The position numbers were made by a program, and so were the translations under genes. The notes beneath the pieces were generated by a model that saw only the letters and a program-made list of their open reading frames with translations, was not told the DNA's origin and did no database searches. DNA of 63,500 bases from Osedax symbiont Rs1 (GTDB taxonomy: Bacteria; Pseudomonadota; Gammaproteobacteria; Pseudomonadales; Balneatricaceae): positions 1-63,500 of the forward strand of contig ASZJ01000066.1 of assembly GCA_000416275.1 (NCBI GenBank), written 5' to 3'. Positions 39,863 through 47,942 of the stretch are shown here, piece by piece (position 1 is the first letter of the stretch; each line of letters begins with the position of its first letter).

Positions 39863-40965
39863 TGAAAACAATATTTAAAATGGTCAATAAACAGCTGCTT
39901 ATAGCCAGTGGTTGTCTCGTATACTTAGTCGCTAGCCCTGTCAACGCGTCACAGTTATCTGAACAGCGTTGGCAGGAGTTTAATTTAGCAGCGGTCCAGC
40001 AACACATAATACCGAACTACCAGACGCTAGTAGAGCAGTCAAACTTATTGGTTACTAGTGTGAGTGCCTTTTGTGAAGATAGATCAGAGCAGCGCTTAAA
40101 TGCAGCAAAAAGTCAGTTTAAACAGACTCAACAAGCTTGGCAGAATATTCAGCATATCCAGTTTGGTCCGGTTACTATGTTGATGCGCAACTTCAGCTTG
40201 CAATACTGGCCGGATAAAAAGAACTTAGGTGGCAGGCAGCTTAATGCCTTACTTAAACAGGCCGGTGATGCTCCGCAATATGACAATGAGTTTTTTAATC
40301 GGGCTTCCGTGGCTGTAAAAGGCTATCCGGCGATCGAGCGGTTGCTGTTCGAGGCAAAGCTGTTTGCTCAATTGGACAGTAACCCCAGTTATTGCCCGCT
40401 ATTAACGGCGATCACTGAGCACATAGCGTCTAACACTCAATCTATAGTTACCGAGTGGCATGCAGAGCTAGCCAATTATCATCATTATGCCGAGGATGCT
40501 CTGTATCAGTCGCCCCGAGAAGCGGCTACGGAAATTCTTAAAACCTTAGTGGAGCCTATCGAGGCGATTAGCGATGGGAAAATAGCGGCACCACTCGGCA
40601 AGACGCTAGCCAAAATGCGCTGGAGAAAAAGTGAGTCTTGGCGCAGTAAACAGTCTATTGAAAATATTCGGACTAACCTCAAGAGCCTGCAGCACCTGTT
40701 CTCTGGTGTTTCTGGGGCTAGCACTAAACAGTTGTTAATTGAAAGTGGTGCGGGCGAGCTGGCGGCAGAAATTGATCGACAATTTTCCCAGATAAACGCA
40801 GCACTGCAACAGATAGCAGCGCCAGTTGCTATGCAATATCAGCAGCGGCAATTTGCGCAATTAAGTAGTGTTCAGCAACAGCTAAAACAACTGAGCGATA
40901 ATTTACTCGCAAGCATGCAGCCTCTACAAATAAAACTAGGCTTCAATCGCCGTGATGGTGATTAA
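39862..40965 (+). CDS. Second imelysin family protein, lacking the GxHxxE His
   Basis: The 367-residue product starts at a GTG overlapping the DUF1111 stop. A signal peptide (about 1-30, ending SPVNAS) is followed by an imelysin fold. The core motif appears as VKGYPAIERLLFEA (residues about 151-164), where Pro stands in the position of the usual His. FGPVTMLMRNFSLQYWPDKKNLGGRQLN is shared with related second imelysins. Together with the upstream di-haem gene and the DUF1513 gene it forms one unit resembling P. aeruginosa PA4371-PA4373. Likely periplasmic iron-handling role. Confidence 0.85.
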   Translation: MKTIFKMVNKQLLIASGCLVYLVASPVNASQLSEQRWQEFNLAAVQQHIIPNYQTLVEQSNLLVTSVSAFCEDRSEQRLNAAKSQFKQTQQAWQNIQHIQFGPVTMLMRNFSLQYWPDKKNLGGRQLNALLKQAGDAPQYDNEFFNRASVAVKGYPAIERLLFEAKLFAQLDSNPSYCPLLTAITEHIASNTQSIVTEWHAELANYHHYAEDALYQSPREAATEILKTLVEPIEAISDGKIAAPLGKTLAKMRWRKSESWRSKQSIENIRTNLKSLQHLFSGVSGASTKQLLIESGAGELAAEIDRQFSQINAALQQIAAPVAMQYQQRQFAQLSSVQQQLKQLSDNLLASMQPLQIKLGFNRRDGD

Positions 40966-41047
40966 GTAAAGTGGTGATTGAGCCGGTTTTTAACGCCGAA
41001 TTGTTGAACACTGCTACTATGACAGCCTTATTTGCGAGCAGAGCCCA

Positions 41048-42163
41048 GTGAATAATAAGTCGATTAATGTGCCGCGCCGACAATTTAGCGGCTATTTGGG
41101 CTGTCTGTTATTAAGTGCCGCGCTACCTAGTGTCAGTATGGCCAATAGCCCGAGTAGCTACGCCTCAGCCAGTGTCGACGATCGGGGGCAGCACTGGCTA
41201 ATAGTGTTCGATCAGCTGGGGAATCAGCAAGTTAAATACCCTTTGCCGAGTCGCGCACATCAGGTATTAAAACATCCTACCCAGCCCTGGTTGCTGGTGG
41301 TGGCGCGTCGACCTGGCCAATATTTATTGGTCATCGATCTCAATACTGGCGCCTTAGTGCAGCGCATTACAGCGTCAACAGGACAGCATTTCTGTGGTCA
41401 TATGCAGATCAGCGCCGACGGTAAGCTTTTATATACCACCGAAAATATAACCCTCAACAGTGCCGGCTTGATCGTGGTCCGTGATTTTTCTGAACAATTA
41501 CAGACACTCCAGCAGTTTTCTAGTGGTGGCATTGGGCCACATCAGCTGAAATTATGTGATGCCGATAAGACCCTGGTGGTAGCGAATGGCGGAATACATA
41601 CCAAAAATCGGCAGAAGCTCAACCTTCAGCAAATGCACTCCAACCTCAGCTATATCAATCTGGCTACTAGCGAAATTACCGAGCAAGTAATGCTCGATAC
41701 CGAATATGCACAGCTAAGTATTCGTCATATAGCGGTGGATGACAGTAGTCGAGTACTGATTGCCATGCAGTATCAGGGGGAGCGAACCGCGGTGGTGCCT
41801 CTAGTTGCCCTGCACCAGAGGGGCGAGCCGTTAAGTTTTTTAGCAATACCTGAAAAAGATTTCTTTCAGCTACAGCAGTACTGTGGCAGCGCCTGTTTTG
41901 ATCGCACTGGCAGCGTAGTGGCTGTGTCTGCACCTAAGGGGGACAGTATCTTGTTTTGGGACTTGGCCAATAACAACCGCTACTTACACAAGATAAAGGT
42001 CAAAGATGGCTGTGGCATCACTGCAGGGGCGAGCGAGGGCGAGTTTATTGTCAGTAGCGGTCGCGGGCGTGTCTATCAAATAAATCCGCGTCAAGCTAGC
42101 AAAACGCTGCTCCTAAAAAATACCGCTATACAGTGGGATAATCACTTGGCAGCAGTTGGCTAG
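41048..42163 (+). CDS. DUF1513 domain periplasmic protein
   Basis: The 371-residue protein begins with a twin-arginine-like leader (VPRRQFSGYLGCLLLSAALP) and contains the DUF1513 beta-propeller pattern: SRAHQVLKHPTQPWLLVVARRPGQYLLVID, FCGHMQISADGKLLYTTENI, GIGPHQLKLCDADKTLVVANGGI. The family is encoded next to imelysin/DUF1111 genes and is thought to be part of the same iron-linked periplasmic system; its activity is unknown. GTG start. The gap to the second imelysin is 82 bp, so one transcript is likely. Confidence 0.87.
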   Translation: MNNKSINVPRRQFSGYLGCLLLSAALPSVSMANSPSSYASASVDDRGQHWLIVFDQLGNQQVKYPLPSRAHQVLKHPTQPWLLVVARRPGQYLLVIDLNTGALVQRITASTGQHFCGHMQISADGKLLYTTENITLNSAGLIVVRDFSEQLQTLQQFSSGGIGPHQLKLCDADKTLVVANGGIHTKNRQKLNLQQMHSNLSYINLATSEITEQVMLDTEYAQLSIRHIAVDDSSRVLIAMQYQGERTAVVPLVALHQRGEPLSFLAIPEKDFFQLQQYCGSACFDRTGSVVAVSAPKGDSILFWDLANNNRYLHKIKVKDGCGITAGASEGEFIVSSGRGRVYQINPRQASKTLLLKNTAIQWDNHLAAVG

Positions 42164-42366
42164 GCTTGTCTGGCCTGCTTACAGCTCTCAAGCAGCTCTT
42201 GCAAAGGTCTTCTCGCAAGCGCTTTTTAAGCAATCTGATATTCAATCTTAGCAATCTCGGCGCAAGCGCTGGCATTGCATTCCCGATTATCTTTAGCTGG
42301 GCTATCTTACACTCTGGATCCACGATTAAGTCGCAGATTCAAGTAAACAGAGTGGGTTAGAGTTTC

Positions 42367-43413
42367 TCAATGGCTCAAACAGTCGATGAACTGCTGCCCA
42401 AAATCGCGTAGGAAGCCGCTATAGCGGTTATCTGTATAGTTTGACTGGGTTGCCAATGGGTCTAGTTGCGCCACTTTAATGGTTTGGTTTCTTACCACTG
42501 AATCAATCGCCACGCTGCTGAATTGCGGTTCACTAAAAATACAGACTGGCTTAGTCTCAATTAATATCTGTTTGATTTCCGCTAGATGTTTAGCTCCTGG
42601 GCGTTTCGCGGGGTTGATGGTTAACGCGGCGACTTGGTTGAGCTGATAGTGTTCGATGAAGCGTGCGTAGGCATCGTGAAAGACCAAAAAACCCAACGCT
42701 CTCAAACTACTTAAATCGGCAGTTAACGCCACATCTAACCGCTGCAACTGCTCTTTAAATTGTTGATAATTTAGCTCGAGTCGGCTCTGGTGTTGCGGAT
42801 AGAGAAGAATGGTTTGCTGTTTAATTAAGGCGGCGATTTTTAAAGCCATCTTCGGGCTGAGCCAGAGGTGCGGATCTAGTCCCTGATATTGATGAATGTG
42901 TCGCTTTGGCGGGTGGCTGGCGTCTGTAAACTGGCTGTCGTGCCGATGCTCTGCATCGTCGTGATCAAGTTCGGCACTGGGTTGTGCGACCAATGGCGCT
43001 GTAGGCTTGGCACCGCTATCGATTAAGCTAGCGAGGGCAAAGGTCTTTAGCGGGTATTTAGACAGAGGCTTTTGCATAAATGTTTCCAGCATCGGCCCCA
43101 CCCAGTAGATGCTGCTAGCGTTGTGGATTTTTTTAACCTCGGAGGGACGCAGCGAATATGCGTGGGGCGAGGCACCGGCCGGCAGTAGATAATCCGCTTT
43201 AATGACTCCCTGGGTAATGTCTGCGGCAATTAGCTGGAGCGGCTTGATGCTGGTCAAGATAAAGCCTGGCTCGGCATATGTAGCGGCGTTGAGCGAGCTG
43301 CTAAACAGGGCCCCAATACCGAGTATTATCTGCAGGGCACAGGCGGCTGTTGGGAAAGAAGGGCGCACATGGGTGATTTTGTGGGATTGACTGAGCTGTC
43401 GGTGAAATTTCAT
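42367..43413 (-). CDS. znuA: Zinc ABC transporter substrate-binding protein ZnuA
   Basis: The 348-residue periplasmic protein is a cluster A-I metal-binding protein: TSIKPLQLIAADITQG, the LLPAGASPHAYSLRPSEVKKI motif with a zinc-ligand His, a His/Asp-rich loop (HDDAEHRHDS...PPKRHIHQ, about residues 148-176) typical of ZnuA, and GLDPHLWLSPKMA. FLVFHDAYARFIEHY carries another ligand. It captures Zn2+ for ZnuCB. Divergent from zur-znuCB across a Zur box. The signal segment follows a short basic head. Confidence 0.95.
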   Translation of the reverse strand: MKFHRQLSQSHKITHVRPSFPTAACALQIILGIGALFSSSLNAATYAEPGFILTSIKPLQLIAADITQGVIKADYLLPAGASPHAYSLRPSEVKKIHNASSIYWVGPMLETFMQKPLSKYPLKTFALASLIDSGAKPTAPLVAQPSAELDHDDAEHRHDSQFTDASHPPKRHIHQYQGLDPHLWLSPKMALKIAALIKQQTILLYPQHQSRLELNYQQFKEQLQRLDVALTADLSSLRALGFLVFHDAYARFIEHYQLNQVAALTINPAKRPGAKHLAEIKQILIETKPVCIFSEPQFSSVAIDSVVRNQTIKVAQLDPLATQSNYTDNRYSGFLRDFGQQFIDCLSH

Positions 43414-43434
43414 TAGTACTGCCTAAAATAAAAA

Positions 43435-43447
43435 GTTATAATATAAC
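43435..43447. promoter_or_regulatory. Zur box between znuA and zur-znuCB
   Basis: GTTATAATATAAC is a perfect palindrome matching the core of the gammaproteobacterial Zur operator (GAAATGTTATAATATAACATTTC type). It lies midway between znuA (start 43413) and zur (start 43505), so one site could control both directions: zinc-loaded Zur represses. Confidence 0.85.
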
Positions 43448-43504
43448 AATTATTACATTAAAGACTTTTCGCAGCAACAACCCATCGAAGAAAGTGAGAA
43501 TATT

Positions 43505-44008
43505 TTGGCATTTACCTTCCAGTCAAAGCATGACCATGGCCGTTGCATAACCCAGGCCATGGCAGATGCAGAGCAATTGTGTGCCACACATGGGCAGCGC
43601 TTTACTAAAATTAGAAAATTAGTACTGGAGCTGGTTTGGCAGAGCCATCGACCATTGGGCGCCTATGAATTATTGCCGGCAATTAAGGAGGCGGGCTTTA
43701 ACTCTGCGCCACCGACCGTCTATCGCGCACTTGAGTTCTTGCAAGAGCAGGGCTTAGTGCATCGCATTTCATCATTAAATGCTTTCATCGGCTGTTCGCA
43801 TCCTGGACATCAAGCTAGCAGCTGCTTTTTAATTTGTCAGCAATGCCAGTTAGCAGTGGAGCTAGAGTCGTCAACGCTGGCCAGTGCAATTACATCGATA
43901 ACTGATGATATGGGCTTTGTAGTGGAGCGAGAGCATTTAGAGATCGTCGGTAAATGCCCAAATTGTGCCGCCGAAACTGCCGCGCTTAACCTGGAGAATA
44001 GCGATTGA
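43505..44008 (+). CDS. zur: Zinc uptake regulator Zur
   Basis: The 167-residue Fur-superfamily repressor has a winged-helix domain (AYELLPAIKEAGFNSAPPTVYRALEFLQEQGLVHRI), structural zinc cysteines CQQC and CPNC, and the HPGHQASSCFLICQQC region. TTG start. Its position at the head of znuCB, divergent from znuA, and the Zur box identify it as Zur rather than Fur. Its stop overlaps the znuC start by 4 bases (ATGA). Confidence 0.93.
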   Translation: MAFTFQSKHDHGRCITQAMADAEQLCATHGQRFTKIRKLVLELVWQSHRPLGAYELLPAIKEAGFNSAPPTVYRALEFLQEQGLVHRISSLNAFIGCSHPGHQASSCFLICQQCQLAVELESSTLASAITSITDDMGFVVEREHLEIVGKCPNCAAETAALNLENSD

Positions 44009-44772
44009 TGAATAGCGATATAGTCAGGCTTGCAGGGGTCAATATCAGCTTTGCTGAAAAGCGAGTGGTGCGCGATGTCAGCTTTAATTTACACACAGAC
44101 TGCATCACGACTTTGATCGGGCCAAATGGGGCGGGCAAAACCACCTTGGTAAAAATAGTACTTGGTTTGATCAAGCCCGACAGCGGTTCAGTGTGGCGAA
44201 AGCCGAATTTGGTGATTGGCTACGTGCCACAAAAGCTGCACATTGACAGTACCTTTCCGCTTAGTGTGCATCGTTTTTTGAAAATAGACCGAAAACTCTC
44301 TGAGCATGCAATTGACGAGGCGGTGGCCAGTGTCAATATTCAAGGTTTGCTAAACAGCTCTATCCACGGTTTATCAGGGGGGGAAATGCAGCGGGTATTA
44401 CTGGCGCGAGCTCTGTTGCGCAGCCCACAGCTACTAGTGTTAGATGAACCGGTGCAGGGAGTTGATATAAACGGTCAGATCGAGCTCTATCAGTTGATTT
44501 CAGATATTAGAAAAGCGCGTGGCTGCAGTGTCTTGATGATCTCGCATGATTTGCATTTAGTGATGTCGGCAACCGATCACGTGATTTGTATGAACCAGCA
44601 TATCTGTTGTTCGGGCCACCCGGAGAAAATTACCAGCGATCCGTCGTATATCGATTTATTTGGTGCAGCGAGTGCCAAGACCATGGCTCTGTACGCGCAT
44701 CACCACAACCACGATCACAATTTACACGGCGATGTGACTAAACAGCCACCCACCGAGGAGTGTCAGCACTAA
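44005..44772 (+). CDS. znuC: Zinc ABC transporter ATP-binding protein ZnuC
   Basis: The 255-residue ATPase has Walker A GPNGAGKTTL (about 37-46), signature LSGGEMQRVLLAR, Walker B LLVLDEP and H-loop SHDLH. The tail HHHNHDHNLHGDVTKQ is His-rich, as expected for zinc importers. It powers uptake through ZnuB at the inner membrane. 4-base overlap with zur and direct abutment to znuB indicate an operon. Confidence 0.97.
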   Translation: MMNSDIVRLAGVNISFAEKRVVRDVSFNLHTDCITTLIGPNGAGKTTLVKIVLGLIKPDSGSVWRKPNLVIGYVPQKLHIDSTFPLSVHRFLKIDRKLSEHAIDEAVASVNIQGLLNSSIHGLSGGEMQRVLLARALLRSPQLLVLDEPVQGVDINGQIELYQLISDIRKARGCSVLMISHDLHLVMSATDHVICMNQHICCSGHPEKITSDPSYIDLFGAASAKTMALYAHHHNHDHNLHGDVTKQPPTEECQH

Positions 44773-45570
44773 ATGTACTACGATTTCTTACTTTTTGCAG
44801 TACTCGGAGGCCTTGGTGTCGCACTTGTCACCGGACCTTTAGGGGCTTTTGTAGTGTGGCGTAGAATGTCCTACTTTGGCGATAGCTTAGCCCATAGCGC
44901 ACTCCTTGGGGTCTCTATCGGTATTTTCTTTGAGTTAAATCTCAATATCGCGATTATTTTGTGTTGTCTGCTGTTGGCAGTGGTGCTGGTGGCGATGCAA
45001 AAACAGCAATTTATTGCCACTGACACGCTGCTTGGCATTATGGCACACAGCTCACTGTCACTAGGTTTGGTGACTATTTCATTTATTGAAGATGCGCGCA
45101 TCGACTTGATGGCGTTTTTGTTTGGCGATCTGTTGGCGATACTGCCAGAAGATCTGTGGTGGATTCTAGTCGGCGGCGGTCTGGTATTAATCGTGCTGTA
45201 CTACTTTTGGCCGCAAATGATCGCCATGACCATTAACGAAGAGTTGGCGGCGGTAGAGGGAGTGCCAGTCGCTAAAATGCGCTTGCTGTTAATGCTGATG
45301 ATCGCGCTGGTGATTGCGGTGGCGATGAAAATAGTCGGCGTACTTTTGATCACCTCACTGCTAATTATCCCCGCTGCCAGCGCTAGACCTTTAAGTCGCT
45401 CCCCCGAACAAATGGCGTTGCTCGCCTCTCTGTTAGGCTGTATTGCAGTGGTGGTTGGGCTGTTGGCTTCCTTTGAATTTGACACTCCGGCGGGTCCCTC
45501 TGTAGTGGTGGCAGCCATGACTATTTTTATTGGCATCTATCTATGGCCGAAAAAGCGCAGCCAGTTCTAA
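44773..45570 (+). CDS. znuB: Zinc ABC transporter permease ZnuB
   Basis: The 265-residue permease has seven to eight membrane helices. Family segments: GPLGAFVVWRRMSYFGDSLAHSALLGV near residue 22, TDTLLGIMAHSSLSLGLV and KIVGVLLITSLLIIPAASARPLSRSPEQM. It begins directly after the znuC stop. The MATE gene follows with overlapping start, so the exporter may be co-transcribed under zinc control. Confidence 0.97.
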   Translation: MYYDFLLFAVLGGLGVALVTGPLGAFVVWRRMSYFGDSLAHSALLGVSIGIFFELNLNIAIILCCLLLAVVLVAMQKQQFIATDTLLGIMAHSSLSLGLVTISFIEDARIDLMAFLFGDLLAILPEDLWWILVGGGLVLIVLYYFWPQMIAMTINEELAAVEGVPVAKMRLLLMLMIALVIAVAMKIVGVLLITSLLIIPAASARPLSRSPEQMALLASLLGCIAVVVGLLASFEFDTPAGPSVVVAAMTIFIGIYLWPKKRSQF

Positions 45571-46898
45571 TGCTCAAAACTGAGCAAGGTGACTATAAAT
45601 TAATTTGGCTGCTCTCTTGGCCAGTTATGTTGTCGAACATCTCGCAGCCGCTATTGGGGCTGGTCGATATAGCGGTGATCGGTCATTTAGCGGATAGCCG
45701 ATTTTTAGCGGCAATTGCTATTGGCAGCACTATATTTGCTTTTGTCTATTGGTCGTTTGGTTTTTTGCGGATGGGAACTACCGGCATGATCGCGCAAATA
45801 GTCGGCGCAGAAGATGGATCGGCGAATCGAACGGTGCTCGCTCAATCGATGCTTGTAGCGCTATTTATTGCAGCGGTTTTACTGTTGCTGCAACAGCCAA
45901 TTATTGAGTTAGCGCTGAGCTTGCTGGCTCCAGAGGCGCAGGTGCTCCCCCAGGCGCAGTGGTATGCTAGCATTCGAATCTACGGTGCTCCGGCAGTGCT
46001 GTGTAGCTATGTATTGCTGGGCTGGTTTGTCGGTAATCAAAATACTAAAGTACTGCTTATCCTGTTGGTGAGTACTAACTTACTTAATGTTTTTTTGGAT
46101 CTGATCGCGGTTAATGTGCTGGGTATGAAAGCCGAGGGCTTAGCGTACGCCACGGTCATTTCGGAGTATTTTGGACTTGGCTTAGGGCTGTGGTTTTGCC
46201 GAGAGATGTTGAAAAAGGTCTCCGGTGAAATTGCCTATGCGAGCTTGACTAAATTGCGCCACTACTACCCGATATTTCAAGTTAATCGCTACTTATTTTT
46301 CAGGACTATTTTACTGTTGCTGGCGATGGCCTTTTTTACCGCGCAAGGGGCAAAACTGGGGGCTGATATACTGGCCGCGAATGCGGTTTTGATGACCTTT
46401 GTGATGCTTATTTCGCATGTCTTAGATGGTTTTGCGCACGCTCTAGAAGCACTGACCGGCAAGGCGATAGGTGCGAAAAATCTCGATAAATTCTATCGGT
46501 TAGTAACGGCCGCCGCCGTGCTTTCGATTGGCGTGGCGGTGCTGTTTAGCTTAGTTTTTTTGGTGGCCGGAAATTTATTTATTAATCTGCTGACCTCGAT
46601 TGAGGCGGTGCGGGTTAACGCCAGTATTTATTTACCTTGGCTGGTGGTCTTGCCTCTCATCGCCATGACTAGCTATTTACTGGATGGAGTCTTTATCGGG
46701 GCGACTAAAGTGGCGGTGATGCAAAATGCCATGTTAGTCTCGGTGGCTGGTGTGTATTTCCCGGTCTGGTATCTCAGCCAAAGCCTGCTCAATCACGGTC
46801 TGTGGATTGCGCTTCTGGCGCTGTATGCAGGCAGAGCAGTGACTAGTTGCGTCGGCTTTTACTGGCTGAGCCGCACGGATACTTGGCTCGATAAATAA
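45570..46898 (+). CDS. MATE family efflux transporter (DinF-like)
   Basis: The 442-residue integral membrane protein (12 predicted helices) has the MATE opening LSWPVMLSNISQPLLGLVDIAVIGHL and a second half with the internal repeat. It exchanges cations for drugs or metabolites; it looks closest to the DinF branch. The ATG at 45570 overlaps the znuB stop (TAATG); an in-frame ATG at 45543 would overlap znuB by 28 bases. The gene's stop codon is part of the octamer tandem repeat. Confidence 0.88.
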   Translation: MLKTEQGDYKLIWLLSWPVMLSNISQPLLGLVDIAVIGHLADSRFLAAIAIGSTIFAFVYWSFGFLRMGTTGMIAQIVGAEDGSANRTVLAQSMLVALFIAAVLLLLQQPIIELALSLLAPEAQVLPQAQWYASIRIYGAPAVLCSYVLLGWFVGNQNTKVLLILLVSTNLLNVFLDLIAVNVLGMKAEGLAYATVISEYFGLGLGLWFCREMLKKVSGEIAYASLTKLRHYYPIFQVNRYLFFRTILLLLAMAFFTAQGAKLGADILAANAVLMTFVMLISHVLDGFAHALEALTGKAIGAKNLDKFYRLVTAAAVLSIGVAVLFSLVFLVAGNLFINLLTSIEAVRVNASIYLPWLVVLPLIAMTSYLLDGVFIGATKVAVMQNAMLVSVAGVYFPVWYLSQSLLNHGLWIALLALYAGRAVTSCVGFYWLSRTDTWLDK

Positions 46899-46968
46899 TC
46901 AAATAATCAAATAATCAAATAATCAAATAATCAAATAATCAAATAATCAAATAATCAAATAATCAAAT
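46893..46968. repeat. Octamer tandem repeat AAATAATC, 9.5 copies
   Basis: Nine perfect copies of AAATAATC from 46893 to 46964 plus a half copy. The first copy contains the MATE stop codon (TAA at 46896-46898), so the array forms the start of the 3' untranslated region. Strand-slippage would change its length without altering the protein. No stop-to-gene function is evident. Confidence 0.97.
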
Positions 46969-46990
46969 GGTCAGTGACCACTATATTAGT

Positions 46991-47048
46991 GAGCCTATGA
47001 ACAATTCCCATACCTCCCTGCGGAGCGTGTGTGACTTGTTCAGAGCTC
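46991..47048. repeat. Family C element, eroded copy
   Basis: Left end GAGCCTATGAACAATTC and right end GTGTGACTTGTTCAGAGCTC (GAGCTCTGAACAAGTCACAC in reverse complement) are imperfect inverted repeats resembling 1921-1972. No target duplication is evident. It lies between the octamer array and tag, 23 bp after the array and 23 bp before the tag stop. Confidence 0.45.
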
Positions 47049-47070
47049 CTTGAGCTAAAATCTGCAGCAG

Positions 47071-47664
47071 TTACTCAAGCGTAAAGTCGAGACCCGCTTG
47101 ATAGCAGTCCCGGTAGCAAGGGCAGCTAACTTCATGATCATTTACCAAGCCGACAGCTTGCATATATGCGTACATGATTGTGGGACCTACAAAGCTCATA
47201 CCGCGTTTTTTTAGATCTTTGGAGAGCGCTTTTGACACAGCGGACTCTACCGGTGCGGCGCGATAGTCTGTCAGTTTGCTCTGCAGGGGTTGATTGTCAA
47301 CAAAGGCCCATAAATATTTGGCAAAAGAGCCGAACTCCTGCTGAATTGCAATGAACACTTGCGCATTTTTCACCGACGAATTAACCTTGAGTTTGTTGCG
47401 AATAATCGCCGGATCTAGCAGCATTTCAGCGAGGTACTGTTGCTCAAAATTAGCGACAGCTTGCACATCGAAATCCTGGTAATAGTGCTTATAACCTGCA
47501 TGCTTTTCCAACACTGTGCGCCAGCTGAGGCCCGCTTGTGCCGCCTCTAAAATGATAAACTCAAACAGTGTTTTGTCATCTTGGCAGGGTATTCCCCAGT
47601 GTCTATCGTGATAGTCGGCCTCTATTTCGCTCTCTAGAGCCCAGGCACAGCGCTGTTGAGTCAT
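47071..47664 (-). CDS. tag: DNA-3-methyladenine glycosylase I
   Basis: The 197-residue enzyme removes 3-methyladenine from DNA in base-excision repair. Landmarks: RCAWALESEIEADYHDRHWGIP, LFEFIILEAAQAGLSWRTVLEKH, the DPAIIRNKLKVNS pocket and the C-terminal zinc site ending VSCPCYRDCYQ. Its start overlaps the yheV stop by 4 bases (ATGA), giving the operon prlC-yheV-tag. Confidence 0.95.
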   Translation of the reverse strand: MTQQRCAWALESEIEADYHDRHWGIPCQDDKTLFEFIILEAAQAGLSWRTVLEKHAGYKHYYQDFDVQAVANFEQQYLAEMLLDPAIIRNKLKVNSSVKNAQVFIAIQQEFGSFAKYLWAFVDNQPLQSKLTDYRAAPVESAVSKALSKDLKKRGMSFVGPTIMYAYMQAVGLVNDHEVSCPCYRDCYQAGLDFTLE

Positions 47665-47942
47665 TTTTTGTGCGCTCCTTTAGGATTTGGGTCGAAGTTA
47701 ATCGGCTGAGCCGTGACCGGGGCTATTTTGATCGCGTTGGGGTCGATGGGCTGCGCTTGGTTGACTCTAGTTTGCAGCTCAGATACTTGCTCGGGAGTGC
47801 CGTCTAGATTCTGGCCATCTTTATAATCGCAGCGCACACACTCACGGTACTCGCGAATATCATTGCGATACACGCGAATCGTGTCCATCTGTGCGCAGCG
47901 CGGGCAAACTGCCCCCGCTACAAAGCGTTTCACGACACTCAC
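47661..47942 (-). CDS. yheV: YheV-type putative zinc ribbon protein
   Basis: The 93-residue protein has CPRCAQMDTIRVYRNDIREYRECVRCDYKD, two CxxC pairs that form a zinc ribbon, followed by a proline/asparagine-rich tail. It matches the YheV family of unknown function. It overlaps prlC upstream (ATGA at 47939-47942) and tag downstream by 4 bases each, so translation is coupled. Confidence 0.88.
   Translation of the reverse strand: MSVVKRFVAGAVCPRCAQMDTIRVYRNDIREYRECVRCDYKDGQNLDGTPEQVSELQTRVNQAQPIDPNAIKIAPVTAQPINFDPNPKGAHKK

Noticed and set aside
42166-42360. 64-residue frame after the DUF1513 gene
   Set aside because: It lies in the gap between convergent genes, has no clear ribosome site, and a rival frame exists on the other strand; composition gives no support.
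44578-44583. CACGTG hexamer in znuC as a third parS site
   Set aside because: Flanks are GAT-CACGTG-ATT rather than GTTYCACGTGRAAC, so it does not match the parS core.
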